From the NCBI GenBank assembly GCA_046483315.1, contig JAWODJ010000082.1:14982-78981 (forward strand): a DNA stretch of 64,000 nt, in the 5' to 3' direction. Made by a program: the position numbers and the translations under genes. This DNA comes from PXAP01 sp046483315 (GTDB lineage Bacteria > Bacteroidota > Bacteroidia > Bacteroidales > PUMT01). The notes below the pieces were generated by a model. That model was not told where the DNA came from and searched no databases. It was given only the letters and a program-made list of their open reading frames with translations. Numbering within the stretch: position 1 is the first letter of the stretch; each line of letters starts with the position of its first letter. This document shows positions 26,920 through 34,235 of the stretch, piece after piece.

Positions 26920-26934
26920 TTCCGCGAAGCGGGA
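26920..26934 (+). other. GC-rich hairpin downstream of the variable region
   Basis: TTCCGC-GAA-GCGGGA forms a 6-bp stem (one G-U pair) with a GAA loop, 34 bases after the lipoprotein stop codon. DGR target genes commonly carry a short GC-rich hairpin with a GNA-type loop just after the variable region that promotes retrohoming. There is no U-run after it, arguing against a plain terminator. Confidence 0.5.
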
Positions 26935-27098
26935 TCGGAAATTTTTTAAAATTGACAATAAGGGAAAAAATAACACTGAGCAAACAGGAAGACCGTTTCA
27001 CGCTTTACCGTGAGGGGATGTTTATTAAGTGCTATAATTCAGACTATTTTTAATTTTTCCCCGTTTTTTGTAAATTCGTTGTTAAGAAATAAGATATT

Positions 27099-27761
27099 AT
27101 GCCAGGAAAAAAGAATACAAGGGAAACCGGCAAGTTGGAGGAACCATTGTCGGCTTATGGCGATGGGCCTTTGACCTTTGAGAAGGTTTGGCTGATGTTT
27201 CAGGAAACTGATAAACAGTTTAAGGAAACCGACCGGCAGATCAAGGAGACCGACAGGACGTTGTCCGAGAAGTTTAGGGAGACCGATAAGGCTTTATCTG
27301 AGAGGTTCAGGGAAACCGACAAAAAGATCAAGGATCTGTCTGATCTGTTCAATAGCCAGTGGGGCAGGCTGGTGGAATCTCTTGTTGAAGGAGCTGTGAT
27401 AAGGATCTTCAGGGAAGCGGGAATCGAAGTTTATTATACTAGCGAGAGGGTAAAGGGCAATGCCGGCAGGGAAAATTTTGAATTTGACATTGTGGCAAAT
27501 AATGCCAAAGACCTGGTGGTAATAGAGGTAAAGACCACCCTGCGGCCGGCAGACGTAAAGACATTTCTTGCAAAACTGAAAAAGATAAAAACCTGGATCC
27601 CGGCTTACAGGGATCGCCATATCCGTGGCAGCGTGGCTTTCCTGACAGCGCAAGCTGGTTCTGAAATACAGGCGCAGAGTGCCGGGTTATACACGATAAA
27701 GGCCACGGGCGACAGCGCTTACCTTCTGAACCCTCCCGGTTTTGAGCCGCGGATTTTCTGA
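27099..27761 (+). CDS. DUF3782-like protein with coiled-coil repeats and PD-(D/E)xK-type domain
   Basis: A 220-residue cytoplasmic protein. Residues about 30-85 are a charged helical repeat of KETDRQI / REFTDKxL-like heptads, predicted coiled coil. The C-terminal about 130 residues have a restriction-endonuclease-like core: EAGIEVYY, then FEFDIVANN and VVIEVKTT, giving the D...ExK pattern of PD-(D/E)xK nucleases. This architecture matches DUF3782 proteins, which occur widely in Bacteroidetes and cyanobacteria, often in multiple copies. Nuclease activity is inferred, not shown. It is 213 bases after the modular lipoprotein and may be a separate unit. Confidence 0.7.
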   Translation: MPGKKNTRETGKLEEPLSAYGDGPLTFEKVWLMFQETDKQFKETDRQIKETDRTLSEKFRETDKALSERFRETDKKIKDLSDLFNSQWGRLVESLVEGAVIRIFREAGIEVYYTSERVKGNAGRENFEFDIVANNAKDLVVIEVKTTLRPADVKTFLAKLKKIKTWIPAYRDRHIRGSVAFLTAQAGSEIQAQSAGLYTIKATGDSAYLLNPPGFEPRIF

Positions 27762-27777
27762 CCGGAAAAACCGGTTT
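27761..27777 (+). terminator. weak hairpin after the DUF3782-like gene
   Basis: ACCGG-AAAAA-CCGGT directly at the stop codon gives a 5-bp stem, followed by only three T residues. A possible weak terminator between convergent genes. Confidence 0.25.
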
Positions 27778-27801
27778 CCCGGCAAAATATGGCTATTGTT
27801 G

Positions 27802-28380
27802 CTATCTGAAGAGTTTCTTGCCAACCTTGTACGCATCGCCGGTTTTTTTGCCTATCTGGCGGTATTCGCGGGCGCCGCCGATATATATAAGCGGGTTGAC
27901 GGCCTCTATGTCAAAGGAGGTATAGTCGCTGCTGTCATTTAATTTATCGTTGTCTATATGCGTTTCTACTATCCTGCCTGCAAAATGGTTGGTTGACCCG
28001 AATATGCGTGATTCGGTAAGGACGCATTCGAGATTTAAAGGGCACTCTTTTATTATAGGTGGCTTAACAACCTTTGAATTCATCTTTGTAAGCCCGGTTT
28101 CAGCAAATTTATCTACTTCACTGCCAGAAGTTATCCCGCAGAAGTCCGCCTCCACCATAATATCAACCGAAGCAATGTTGACGGTGAACTCACCGTTCTT
28201 TTTGATCTCGTTTCCTGAAAAGCCCCTGGTACCGACTGATACGCCGATAGTGGGAGGCGAACTGGTGAGCAGGCTTATCCATGCTATGGTCACTATATTT
28301 GCCTTTTCCATTGTTCCTGTGACGACAAGCCCGGTAGGGCAGGGGAACATCAGTTTTTGCGGTCCGAATGTGGTTTTCAT
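27802..28380 (-). CDS. flavin reductase family protein
   Basis: A 192-residue FMN-binding split-barrel protein. The family pattern is clear: CPTGLVVTGTMEKANIVTIAW at the N-terminus, SPPTIGVSVGTRGFSGNEIKKNGEFTVN-type strand-helix, and a C-terminal region with HFAGRIVETHID and PLIYIGGAREYRQIG. Members reduce FMN with NAD(P)H or use bound FMN in ferric or aromatic-compound reductions. There is no signal peptide, so it is cytoplasmic. It has no obvious operon partner; the GH3 gene upstream on the same strand is separated by 86 bases. The specific acceptor is unknown. Confidence 0.88.
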   Translation of the reverse strand: MKTTFGPQKLMFPCPTGLVVTGTMEKANIVTIAWISLLTSSPPTIGVSVGTRGFSGNEIKKNGEFTVNIASVDIMVEADFCGITSGSEVDKFAETGLTKMNSKVVKPPIIKECPLNLECVLTESRIFGSTNHFAGRIVETHIDNDKLNDSSDYTSFDIEAVNPLIYIGGAREYRQIGKKTGDAYKVGKKLFR

Positions 28381-28466
28381 AATTATTGCAGTTTATATTA
28401 AGCTTTTACAGGCAGCATCTGATTAGCAGTCCGCCGATTAAAACTATATTAATGGTCTTTTGCAAT

Positions 28467-30785
28467 TCAGTCAAAATAAACATCCTCGGTGACGATAACC
28501 GGGGCGCTCTTGTCTGCCACGGTGATAATAAATTCTCCTGCTTCGGTGACCCTGCGGTTTTCATGGTTTATAAATGAAAGATCCTCCAGCTCCAGCGTAA
28601 ATTCAATGGTTTTACTTTCGCCGGGCTGCAGGTCGGTCTTTTCGAATGCCCTGAGGCGTCTTACATCGGGGGTGGTGGAGGCAATAAGCTGTGAACTGAA
28701 CAGTTTTACCACCTCTTTTACGGGCGGCCCATCAATGTGAGATATATCAACACTCACAACCAGCTGCTCACCACTGCCGAGGCTCTCCTTATCAACCGTG
28801 ATTCCGGTATACTCAACCGATGAATAGCTCATGCCGTAACCGAATTCAAACAACGGGTTAAAAGACCCGCTGTAATCATAAGCACCTGAGGGTGTAAGTG
28901 ACACTTCTGAAGGTTTATGAATATAGCCGACCAGTGAGTTGGGATATTTTGGGTAGGTATAGGGAAGCCTGCCAGAAGGGTTAACCTTTCCATACAAGAT
29001 ATCAGCAAGGGCATCTGCACCATAGTTGCCGGGCAGGTAAATGTTGATGACAGCATCCATTTTATGGGCAAAGGAGGTAATCAGGCGCGGCCGTCCCTGG
29101 TTGAGGACAAGGATGACAGGCTTACCGGTTTCTGCTATGGCACGGGCAAGTTTTTCCTGCAGCGGCGAAATGGTAAGGTCGTTCAGGTCGCCGGGCTTCT
29201 CGGTGTATGAATTTTCGCCAAGGCACAGCAATATCACATCAGCCTGCCGGGCCTTTGCAACTGCCGCCTGAATGTCCACCTCTTCTTCTTCATAGTATCT
29301 TCCGTCTTCTATATATCTTGTACCCGGCTCATACAGGATATTGTTTTCACCGCCGGTTATTTTCACGGCATCCAGTATGGTATTGAAATCTTCCGTAAAT
29401 TCAGGAGTCCTGTCGCCCTGCCAGCTGTAGGTCCATCCCCCGTTAAGGGAGCGCATGGAGTTGGCATTTGGTCCTGTAATCAGTATCCTGGTGTTTTCAG
29501 ATAGCGGAAGCGTTTCGTTTTTATTGACAAGAAGAGTTATTGACTCTAATGCCGACTCATAGGCTTTCATTGCATGGGCCGGTCCCGCAAACAGAGGATA
29601 GTCTTCCGGGTCAACAACAGGATTATCGAACAGGCCCAGGGCTTTTTTTACCCGCAGGATCCGGTAAACTGCATCATCAATCCTCGACACCGGAACTTCC
29701 CCGTCGTTTACGAGCCCTACAAGGTTCTCATGGAAACTTTTGTAATCGTAGGGTATCATGCTCATGTCAATACCGGCATTTATCGCTATTTTAACCGCCT
29801 CCCTTGATGATCCGGCTATTTTATCCCTTGTATGAAGGTTCTCTATATCTGCCCAGTCGGTCACCACGAGTCCCTCAAAACCGAGTTCTTCCTTAAGAAG
29901 GCCTGTGATGATCTCTCTGCTTGCATGTACTGAAATGTTGTTTACCAGCCCCGAGTTCAGCATAATGCTATGGGCACCGGCATCAATTGCAGCCCTGAAG
30001 GGAGGCAGGTGCTTATCTCTCAGCTCCATTTCCGGAAGATAGACAGGAGTGCGGTCTTTCCCGGAAAAGGGTAAACCATAACCATAAAAATGCTTGGGGC
30101 AGGAAGCGAGCCTGTAGGGATCAGATATATCATTGTCCTTGCCTTCGTAGCCATCAATCATCGCTACCCCCATTATTTCAGTGAGATAAGGGTCCTCGCC
30201 GAATGTTTCCCACTGCCTTGCCCACCTTGGGTCGGAGCCGAGATCGAGGACAGGGGAGAAGTTCCAGGGAATTCCTGCGGCACGTGTTTCGTACGCTGTT
30301 ATTGCTGCTCCCTCTTCAACAAGTTCGGGGTTCCAGGTCGCTGCCATTCCGATCTGCTGGGGGAACATGGTTGCTTCGGCAATGTAGGTCGAGCCGTGGA
30401 TGGCATCAATACCATATATAACCGGTATGCCTGAACGTGTCTCTTCTGTGGCGACCTCCTGGATGGTGTTGATCAGCTCAATCCACAGCGAGCGGTTTTG
30501 TGCAATTGTATTCGGGGTGTTCAGAATAGACCCTCCGCCATAAGTGACAAGATACTCCCTGAGAAGTTCCATGTCCAGCCTTACGGGTTCATAGCTTGAA
30601 TAGATATTATCTCCTTCGGTAACACCGTCGATTGTAATCTGCATCATCTGGCCCACTTTCTCTTCAATGGTCATATCAGACATGAGACTTACGATAAACG
30701 GATCTTTTTCAGCTTCCTGTCCGTTTGTACATGAGTTCATCAAGAGGGTTGTTGCTGCCAGGAGTATGATTAACAGGGTCTTCAT
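28467..30785 (-). CDS. glycoside hydrolase family 3 beta-glucosidase-like lipoprotein
   Basis: A 772-residue exported GH3 enzyme with a lipobox-type signal (LLMNSC, Cys19). The first domain carries DAIHGSTY, the KHF substrate loop (CPKHFYGYG) and the nucleophile Asp near residue 307 in VVTDWADI. The second domain holds the likely acid/base Glu near 523 in LGENSYTEKPGD, and a C-terminal fibronectin-III-like domain ends the protein. The size and three-domain order match BglX-type beta-glucosidases that trim oligosaccharides in the periplasm. It is transcribed alone from a candidate promoter. Beta-glucoside versus beta-xyloside preference cannot be read from sequence. Confidence 0.93.
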   Translation of the reverse strand: MKTLLIILLAATTLLMNSCTNGQEAEKDPFIVSLMSDMTIEEKVGQMMQITIDGVTEGDNIYSSYEPVRLDMELLREYLVTYGGGSILNTPNTIAQNRSLWIELINTIQEVATEETRSGIPVIYGIDAIHGSTYIAEATMFPQQIGMAATWNPELVEEGAAITAYETRAAGIPWNFSPVLDLGSDPRWARQWETFGEDPYLTEIMGVAMIDGYEGKDNDISDPYRLASCPKHFYGYGLPFSGKDRTPVYLPEMELRDKHLPPFRAAIDAGAHSIMLNSGLVNNISVHASREIITGLLKEELGFEGLVVTDWADIENLHTRDKIAGSSREAVKIAINAGIDMSMIPYDYKSFHENLVGLVNDGEVPVSRIDDAVYRILRVKKALGLFDNPVVDPEDYPLFAGPAHAMKAYESALESITLLVNKNETLPLSENTRILITGPNANSMRSLNGGWTYSWQGDRTPEFTEDFNTILDAVKITGGENNILYEPGTRYIEDGRYYEEEEVDIQAAVAKARQADVILLCLGENSYTEKPGDLNDLTISPLQEKLARAIAETGKPVILVLNQGRPRLITSFAHKMDAVINIYLPGNYGADALADILYGKVNPSGRLPYTYPKYPNSLVGYIHKPSEVSLTPSGAYDYSGSFNPLFEFGYGMSYSSVEYTGITVDKESLGSGEQLVVSVDISHIDGPPVKEVVKLFSSQLIASTTPDVRRLRAFEKTDLQPGESKTIEFTLELEDLSFINHENRRVTEAGEFIITVADKSAPVIVTEDVYFD

Positions 30786-30820
30786 AAATATTTTGTGTTT
30801 TATGGGTTAATGTTGCATAG

Positions 30821-30828
30821 CAAATATA
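30821..30828 (-). promoter_or_regulatory. candidate -7 box for the GH3 gene
   Basis: TATATTTG on the minus strand, 35 bases before the GH3 start. A matching -33 element is not evident. Confidence 0.4.
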
Positions 30829-30914
30829 TTAAATTGTATCTATACTTCTGCCACGATGATCTGCCTGTTTTTAAGTTTGTTTTCACGAAATGGCTGATTA
30901 CCGGAAATTTTAAT

Positions 30915-30922
30915 TATCTTTG
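30915..30922 (+). promoter_or_regulatory. candidate -7 box for the DEAD-box helicase
   Basis: TATCTTTG followed by CA is a very typical Bacteroidetes -7 sequence. Transcription from here would give a leader of about 205 bases before the ATG at 31135. The -33 region is poor. Confidence 0.45.
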
Positions 30923-31073
30923 CATCGCATTTAACAAAAAGATGTAGTTGAACTATCTTACCGGTTTTAGAATATCTCACACTATTTTATGATCGCACCT
31001 GAATTGATCCGGAACAAAAGCCGGAGTTAGCGTACTGATGTTTGGAACTGTATCTGGTTAGGAAATATTATTT

Positions 31074-31087
31074 ACAGGTTAACCTGT
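31074..31087. repeat. perfect 14-bp palindrome in helicase leader
   Basis: ACAGGTT-AACCTGT is perfectly self-complementary and lies 47 bases before the chosen helicase ATG. It could be an operator or RNA stem; no function is known. Confidence 0.4.
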
Positions 31088-31134
31088 CATCGTCGGTGAA
31101 GGAAGATCCGGGAAGGCCTAAAAAAAAATCTGTT

Positions 31135-32847
31135 ATGTTATTTAAAGAGATGGGGCTTTCGCCGGAAATACTTATGGGCACAGATGCCCTTGGATTTATG
31201 GATGCTACCCCGATACAGGAACAAGTTATTCCTGTTTTGTTAAAAGAGAAAAGGGATATTATAGGTCTGGCGCAGACCGGCACCGGGAAAACCGCAGCAT
31301 TCGGACTCCCTGTACTTGATAATATCGATATTGACGCCAACTACCCCCAGTTGCTGGTTCTGAGTCCCACGCGTGAACTTTGCATGCAAATCACACGTGA
31401 TATTGAGAGTTACAGTAAGTTTATGAATGGTTTGAGAACTGTTGCCGTATATGGCGGAGCCTCAATGGATCAGCAGATAAGGGCACTGAAGCGCGGGGTG
31501 CATGTTGTTGTTGCCACACCGGGAAGGATCCATGACCTGGTCAGACGCAACCGCATAGATCTGTCGCTGGTTTCAACCCTGGTTCTGGACGAGGCTGATG
31601 AGATGCTTAAAATGGGTTTCCGTGACGATCTGGATGCCATCCTGGCCCGGACTCCGGTAAACAAAAACACATTACTGTTTTCAGCCACTATGGCTTCAGG
31701 CATTGTTGCCATTGCAAAAAAATATATGCATGATCCGCTTGAAATTACAATGGGCAGAAAAAATGCCGGTGCTGAAAATGTATCACATATTTTCCATATG
31801 GTTCACGCCAGGGATCGTTACAATGCACTTAAAAGGGTGGTTGATTACCATCCCGACATTTACGGCATTGTATTTTGCCGTACCAGGAAGGAAACCAGGG
31901 ATGTTGCCGGCTGGCTCATGAGAGACGGTTATAATGCCGAAGCTCTGCACGGAGACCTTACGCAGGCACAGCGCGACTATGTAATGCAGAAATTCCGCGA
32001 AAGGAACCTGAATGTGCTTGTTGCGACTGATGTAGCGGCCCGGGGACTGGATGTTAATGACCTTACACATATAATAAATTATAACCTCCCCGATGATAAT
32101 GAGGTTTATACACACCGTTCTGGCAGAACAGGCAGGGCAGGTAAGGAGGGGCTGACGGTTTCGATCATTAACATGAATGAGCGGAGTCGTATTTCACAGA
32201 TTGAAAATGTTATCCGGAAAAAAATTGATCAGAAACCAATTCCTGCAGGTACGGATATTTGTGAACGTCAGCTTTTCAAAATGGTGGAGCGCATGCAAAA
32301 CTCAGAAGTTGCGCACAATCAAATTGATCCATATATGGATAAGGTTTACGACATGCTGGGTGACCTGCCTAAGGAGGAGATCATTAAACGCTTTGTTTCA
32401 CTTGAGTTTAACCGTTTCCTTGAATATTACAGGAACGCACCCGACCTTAATGTGGAAATTAATAAGGGACGTATGAACGGAGATCATGTTCGTTCCCGGA
32501 AAGGAGAAGAGTCACGCTCCGGACGCAAGATCCGTAACGGGAGATCAATGTCGAGAGTATTGTTTAATATCGGAAAGGGGAAAAAGATCACCAAAAGGGA
32601 GATTATAGACATGCTTGTCAGTGCCCCCGGAGCGGGAAACGCCGAGATAGGCCAGATTGACATTTTCAAGCGTACCTCTTCTGTAGAGGTTGAAAGTAAA
32701 ATGACAGGAGCTGTTATAGGTGAACTGAACAGAACAATTTACAAAGGTGTAAGGATAGAGGCTGAAGAGAACTACGAGTTTGCCGGAAACGATTTCCGTG
32801 ACAGGAACAAAGGCCCCCGCGGTCGCAAAAGAATCAGAATGAACTAG
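31135..32847 (+). CDS. DEAD-box ATP-dependent RNA helicase (DeaD/CsdA type)
   Basis: A 570-residue helicase starting at the ATG at 31135 (MLFKEMGLSPEIL), where the family's Q-motif region begins; the ATG at 31042 adds a leader-encoded tail. Motifs: Q-motif ATPIQEQ, Walker A AQTGTGKT, PTRELC, LDEADEM, FSATM, GDLTQAQRD, VATDVAARGLD and HRSGRTGRAG. The C-terminal extension has a DbpA-like RNA-binding segment (SRVLFNIGKGKKITKREIIDML) and an Arg/Lys-rich tail, as in DeaD proteins that unwind structured RNA for ribosome assembly and cold adaptation. The long leader is in keeping with cold-regulated helicase genes. Monocistronic. Confidence 0.95.
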   Translation: MLFKEMGLSPEILMGTDALGFMDATPIQEQVIPVLLKEKRDIIGLAQTGTGKTAAFGLPVLDNIDIDANYPQLLVLSPTRELCMQITRDIESYSKFMNGLRTVAVYGGASMDQQIRALKRGVHVVVATPGRIHDLVRRNRIDLSLVSTLVLDEADEMLKMGFRDDLDAILARTPVNKNTLLFSATMASGIVAIAKKYMHDPLEITMGRKNAGAENVSHIFHMVHARDRYNALKRVVDYHPDIYGIVFCRTRKETRDVAGWLMRDGYNAEALHGDLTQAQRDYVMQKFRERNLNVLVATDVAARGLDVNDLTHIINYNLPDDNEVYTHRSGRTGRAGKEGLTVSIINMNERSRISQIENVIRKKIDQKPIPAGTDICERQLFKMVERMQNSEVAHNQIDPYMDKVYDMLGDLPKEEIIKRFVSLEFNRFLEYYRNAPDLNVEINKGRMNGDHVRSRKGEESRSGRKIRNGRSMSRVLFNIGKGKKITKREIIDMLVSAPGAGNAEIGQIDIFKRTSSVEVESKMTGAVIGELNRTIYKGVRIEAEENYEFAGNDFRDRNKGPRGRKRIRMN

Positions 32848-32862
32848 ATATTTATATATAAC

Positions 32863-32921
32863 CTGAACCCTGCCGGTGCAATTAGATTTTAAAAAAGTAT
32901 TTTATGCTATACGGGGTTCAG
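32863..32921. repeat. 8-bp inverted repeat between convergent genes
   Basis: CTGAACCC (32863-32870) and GGGTTCAG (32914-32921) are perfectly complementary with a 43-base AT-rich interval, between the helicase and the nitronate monooxygenase-like gene. Possibly a shared transcript-end structure, without a clear U-run. Confidence 0.3.
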
Positions 32922-32951
32922 TAGCAATAATCCGGGTGTGTTGTGATTGTG

Positions 32952-34049
32952 CTATTTTTGCAGTGACGGGGATTGATTACTGGTGATTGCCTTCTGAAAA
33001 TCTGTCAACAGCTCGCTGAATATTTCCTTTACCGTTGTGATTTTTTCAGCCAGGTAAGCATTGCTGCCGGCAAAGGCATAACCATTCTTCATATTGCCCT
33101 TGTAGGCATTATATAAAGCTGTTACGATGCAATAAGGACTGCTGGAAATATCACAGGTCTTAATGCAATGGAACGGGCATTTTATAGGACGTTTCAGTCC
33201 ATTCTTTACCTTGTTAAGAAATTCATTCATAACGGCTCTTCCCGGCATTCCTACCGGACTTTGGATTATCTCCATATCGGATTCACGGGCATTTACATAA
33301 GCCATTTTAAATCCCATTGAGGCATCACATTCCTCGGTAGTTACAAATCTTGTACCCAGTTGAACAGCTTTTGCACCTTTTTGCATGATGTTAAAGATAT
33401 CCTGACCTGTATAGATTCCACCGGCAGCAATAACAGGTATTTCCTGGCTGTATTTCTCCTCGAAGATACTGACTTCTTTAACTACCTGTGGTACCAGTTC
33501 TTCAAGGGTATAATTTGAATCTTCTATCTGATCTTTTTTAAAACCCAGATGTCCCCCGGCTTTTGGTCCTTCCACTACGAAAGCATCGGGAAGGTAATCA
33601 TAAAGGGATTTCCATTTATCGCAAATAATTTTTGCCGCCCTTCCCGAAGATACAATAGGTACAAGTTTTGTTGTACTGTCGGGCTTGAGAAAATCAGGTA
33701 ATTGCAGGGGAAGCCCTGCTCCGGCAAATATAATGTCAACCTTTTCAGAGATCGAAGTGCGTACCAGGTCGGCAAAGTTTGACATTGCAACCATAATATT
33801 CACACCGATCACACCTTTCGTTTTTTCTTTAGCAATTCTTATTTCCTCTTTCAGACCCTCAATGTTGGCCTGAAGGTAATCAAGGGCAGGGTTACGATGC
33901 ACAAAGCCCAGACCTGCAGCAGAGATTACTCCCACGCCACCCTGGTTTGCCACGGCAACAGCCAGTCCGGACATTGAGATTCCTACGCCCATTCCGCCCT
34001 GTATTATGGGGACAGGTATATTGAGTCCTCCGATTTTAAATTCTCTCAT
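32952..34049 (-). CDS. nitronate monooxygenase / 2-nitropropane dioxygenase-like flavoprotein
   Basis: A 365-residue FMN TIM-barrel. Family pieces: PIIQGGMGVGISMSGLAVAVANQGGVG at the start (split here as PIIQGGMG and ISAAGLG), GVNIMVAMSNFADL, GAGLPLQLP, VVEGPKAGGHLGF near 165-177, and AAGGIYTGQDI with the phosphate-binding GAKAVQLGTRF. The fold is shared by nitronate monooxygenases and FabK-type enoyl-ACP reductases. A C-terminal cluster with several Cys (CPFHCIKTCD, near 290) is seen in a Bacteroidetes/Firmicutes subgroup. It would be cytoplasmic and monocistronic. The physiological substrate, propionate-3-nitronate or another, is not certain. Confidence 0.87.
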   Translation of the reverse strand: MREFKIGGLNIPVPIIQGGMGVGISMSGLAVAVANQGGVGVISAAGLGFVHRNPALDYLQANIEGLKEEIRIAKEKTKGVIGVNIMVAMSNFADLVRTSISEKVDIIFAGAGLPLQLPDFLKPDSTTKLVPIVSSGRAAKIICDKWKSLYDYLPDAFVVEGPKAGGHLGFKKDQIEDSNYTLEELVPQVVKEVSIFEEKYSQEIPVIAAGGIYTGQDIFNIMQKGAKAVQLGTRFVTTEECDASMGFKMAYVNARESDMEIIQSPVGMPGRAVMNEFLNKVKNGLKRPIKCPFHCIKTCDISSSPYCIVTALYNAYKGNMKNGYAFAGSNAYLAEKITTVKEIFSELLTDFQKAITSNQSPSLQK

Positions 34050-34235
34050 AACTAAAACCTCATTGTTGTAATTGTTGTAAAGGTACGTAAACTAATTGCC
34101 AATACGCAATATGCACTGTTATATATATTGTTAGATAGTCATTATTAAGTAACTTTAACATTTAATGTATTTCCGGATAAATCTATATTTATACTGAATT
34201 TTTTTATACTTAATGAAAACACCAAATCAGTGATT

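Larger units (their letters stand above)
30786..31134. other. 349-base divergent intergenic region
   Basis: Holds the candidate promoters of the GH3 gene (minus) and the DEAD-box helicase (plus), about 200 bases of helicase leader with a TCCGG/CCGGA hairpin (31008-31025) and a perfect 14-bp palindrome (31074-31087). No small gene is convincing; an in-frame ATG at 31042 would extend the helicase by 31 unlikely residues. Confidence 0.6.

Noticed and set aside
26886..27098. DGR template repeat or reverse transcriptase next to the variable region
   Set aside because: The 213-base gap holds only the hairpin and AT-rich sequence. No near-copy of the VR was noticed anywhere in the window, and no predicted protein carries a reverse-transcriptase catalytic motif.
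34230..34235. GTG start for the serine hydrolase
   Set aside because: The ATG two codons later gives the same signal peptide and is the more likely start.
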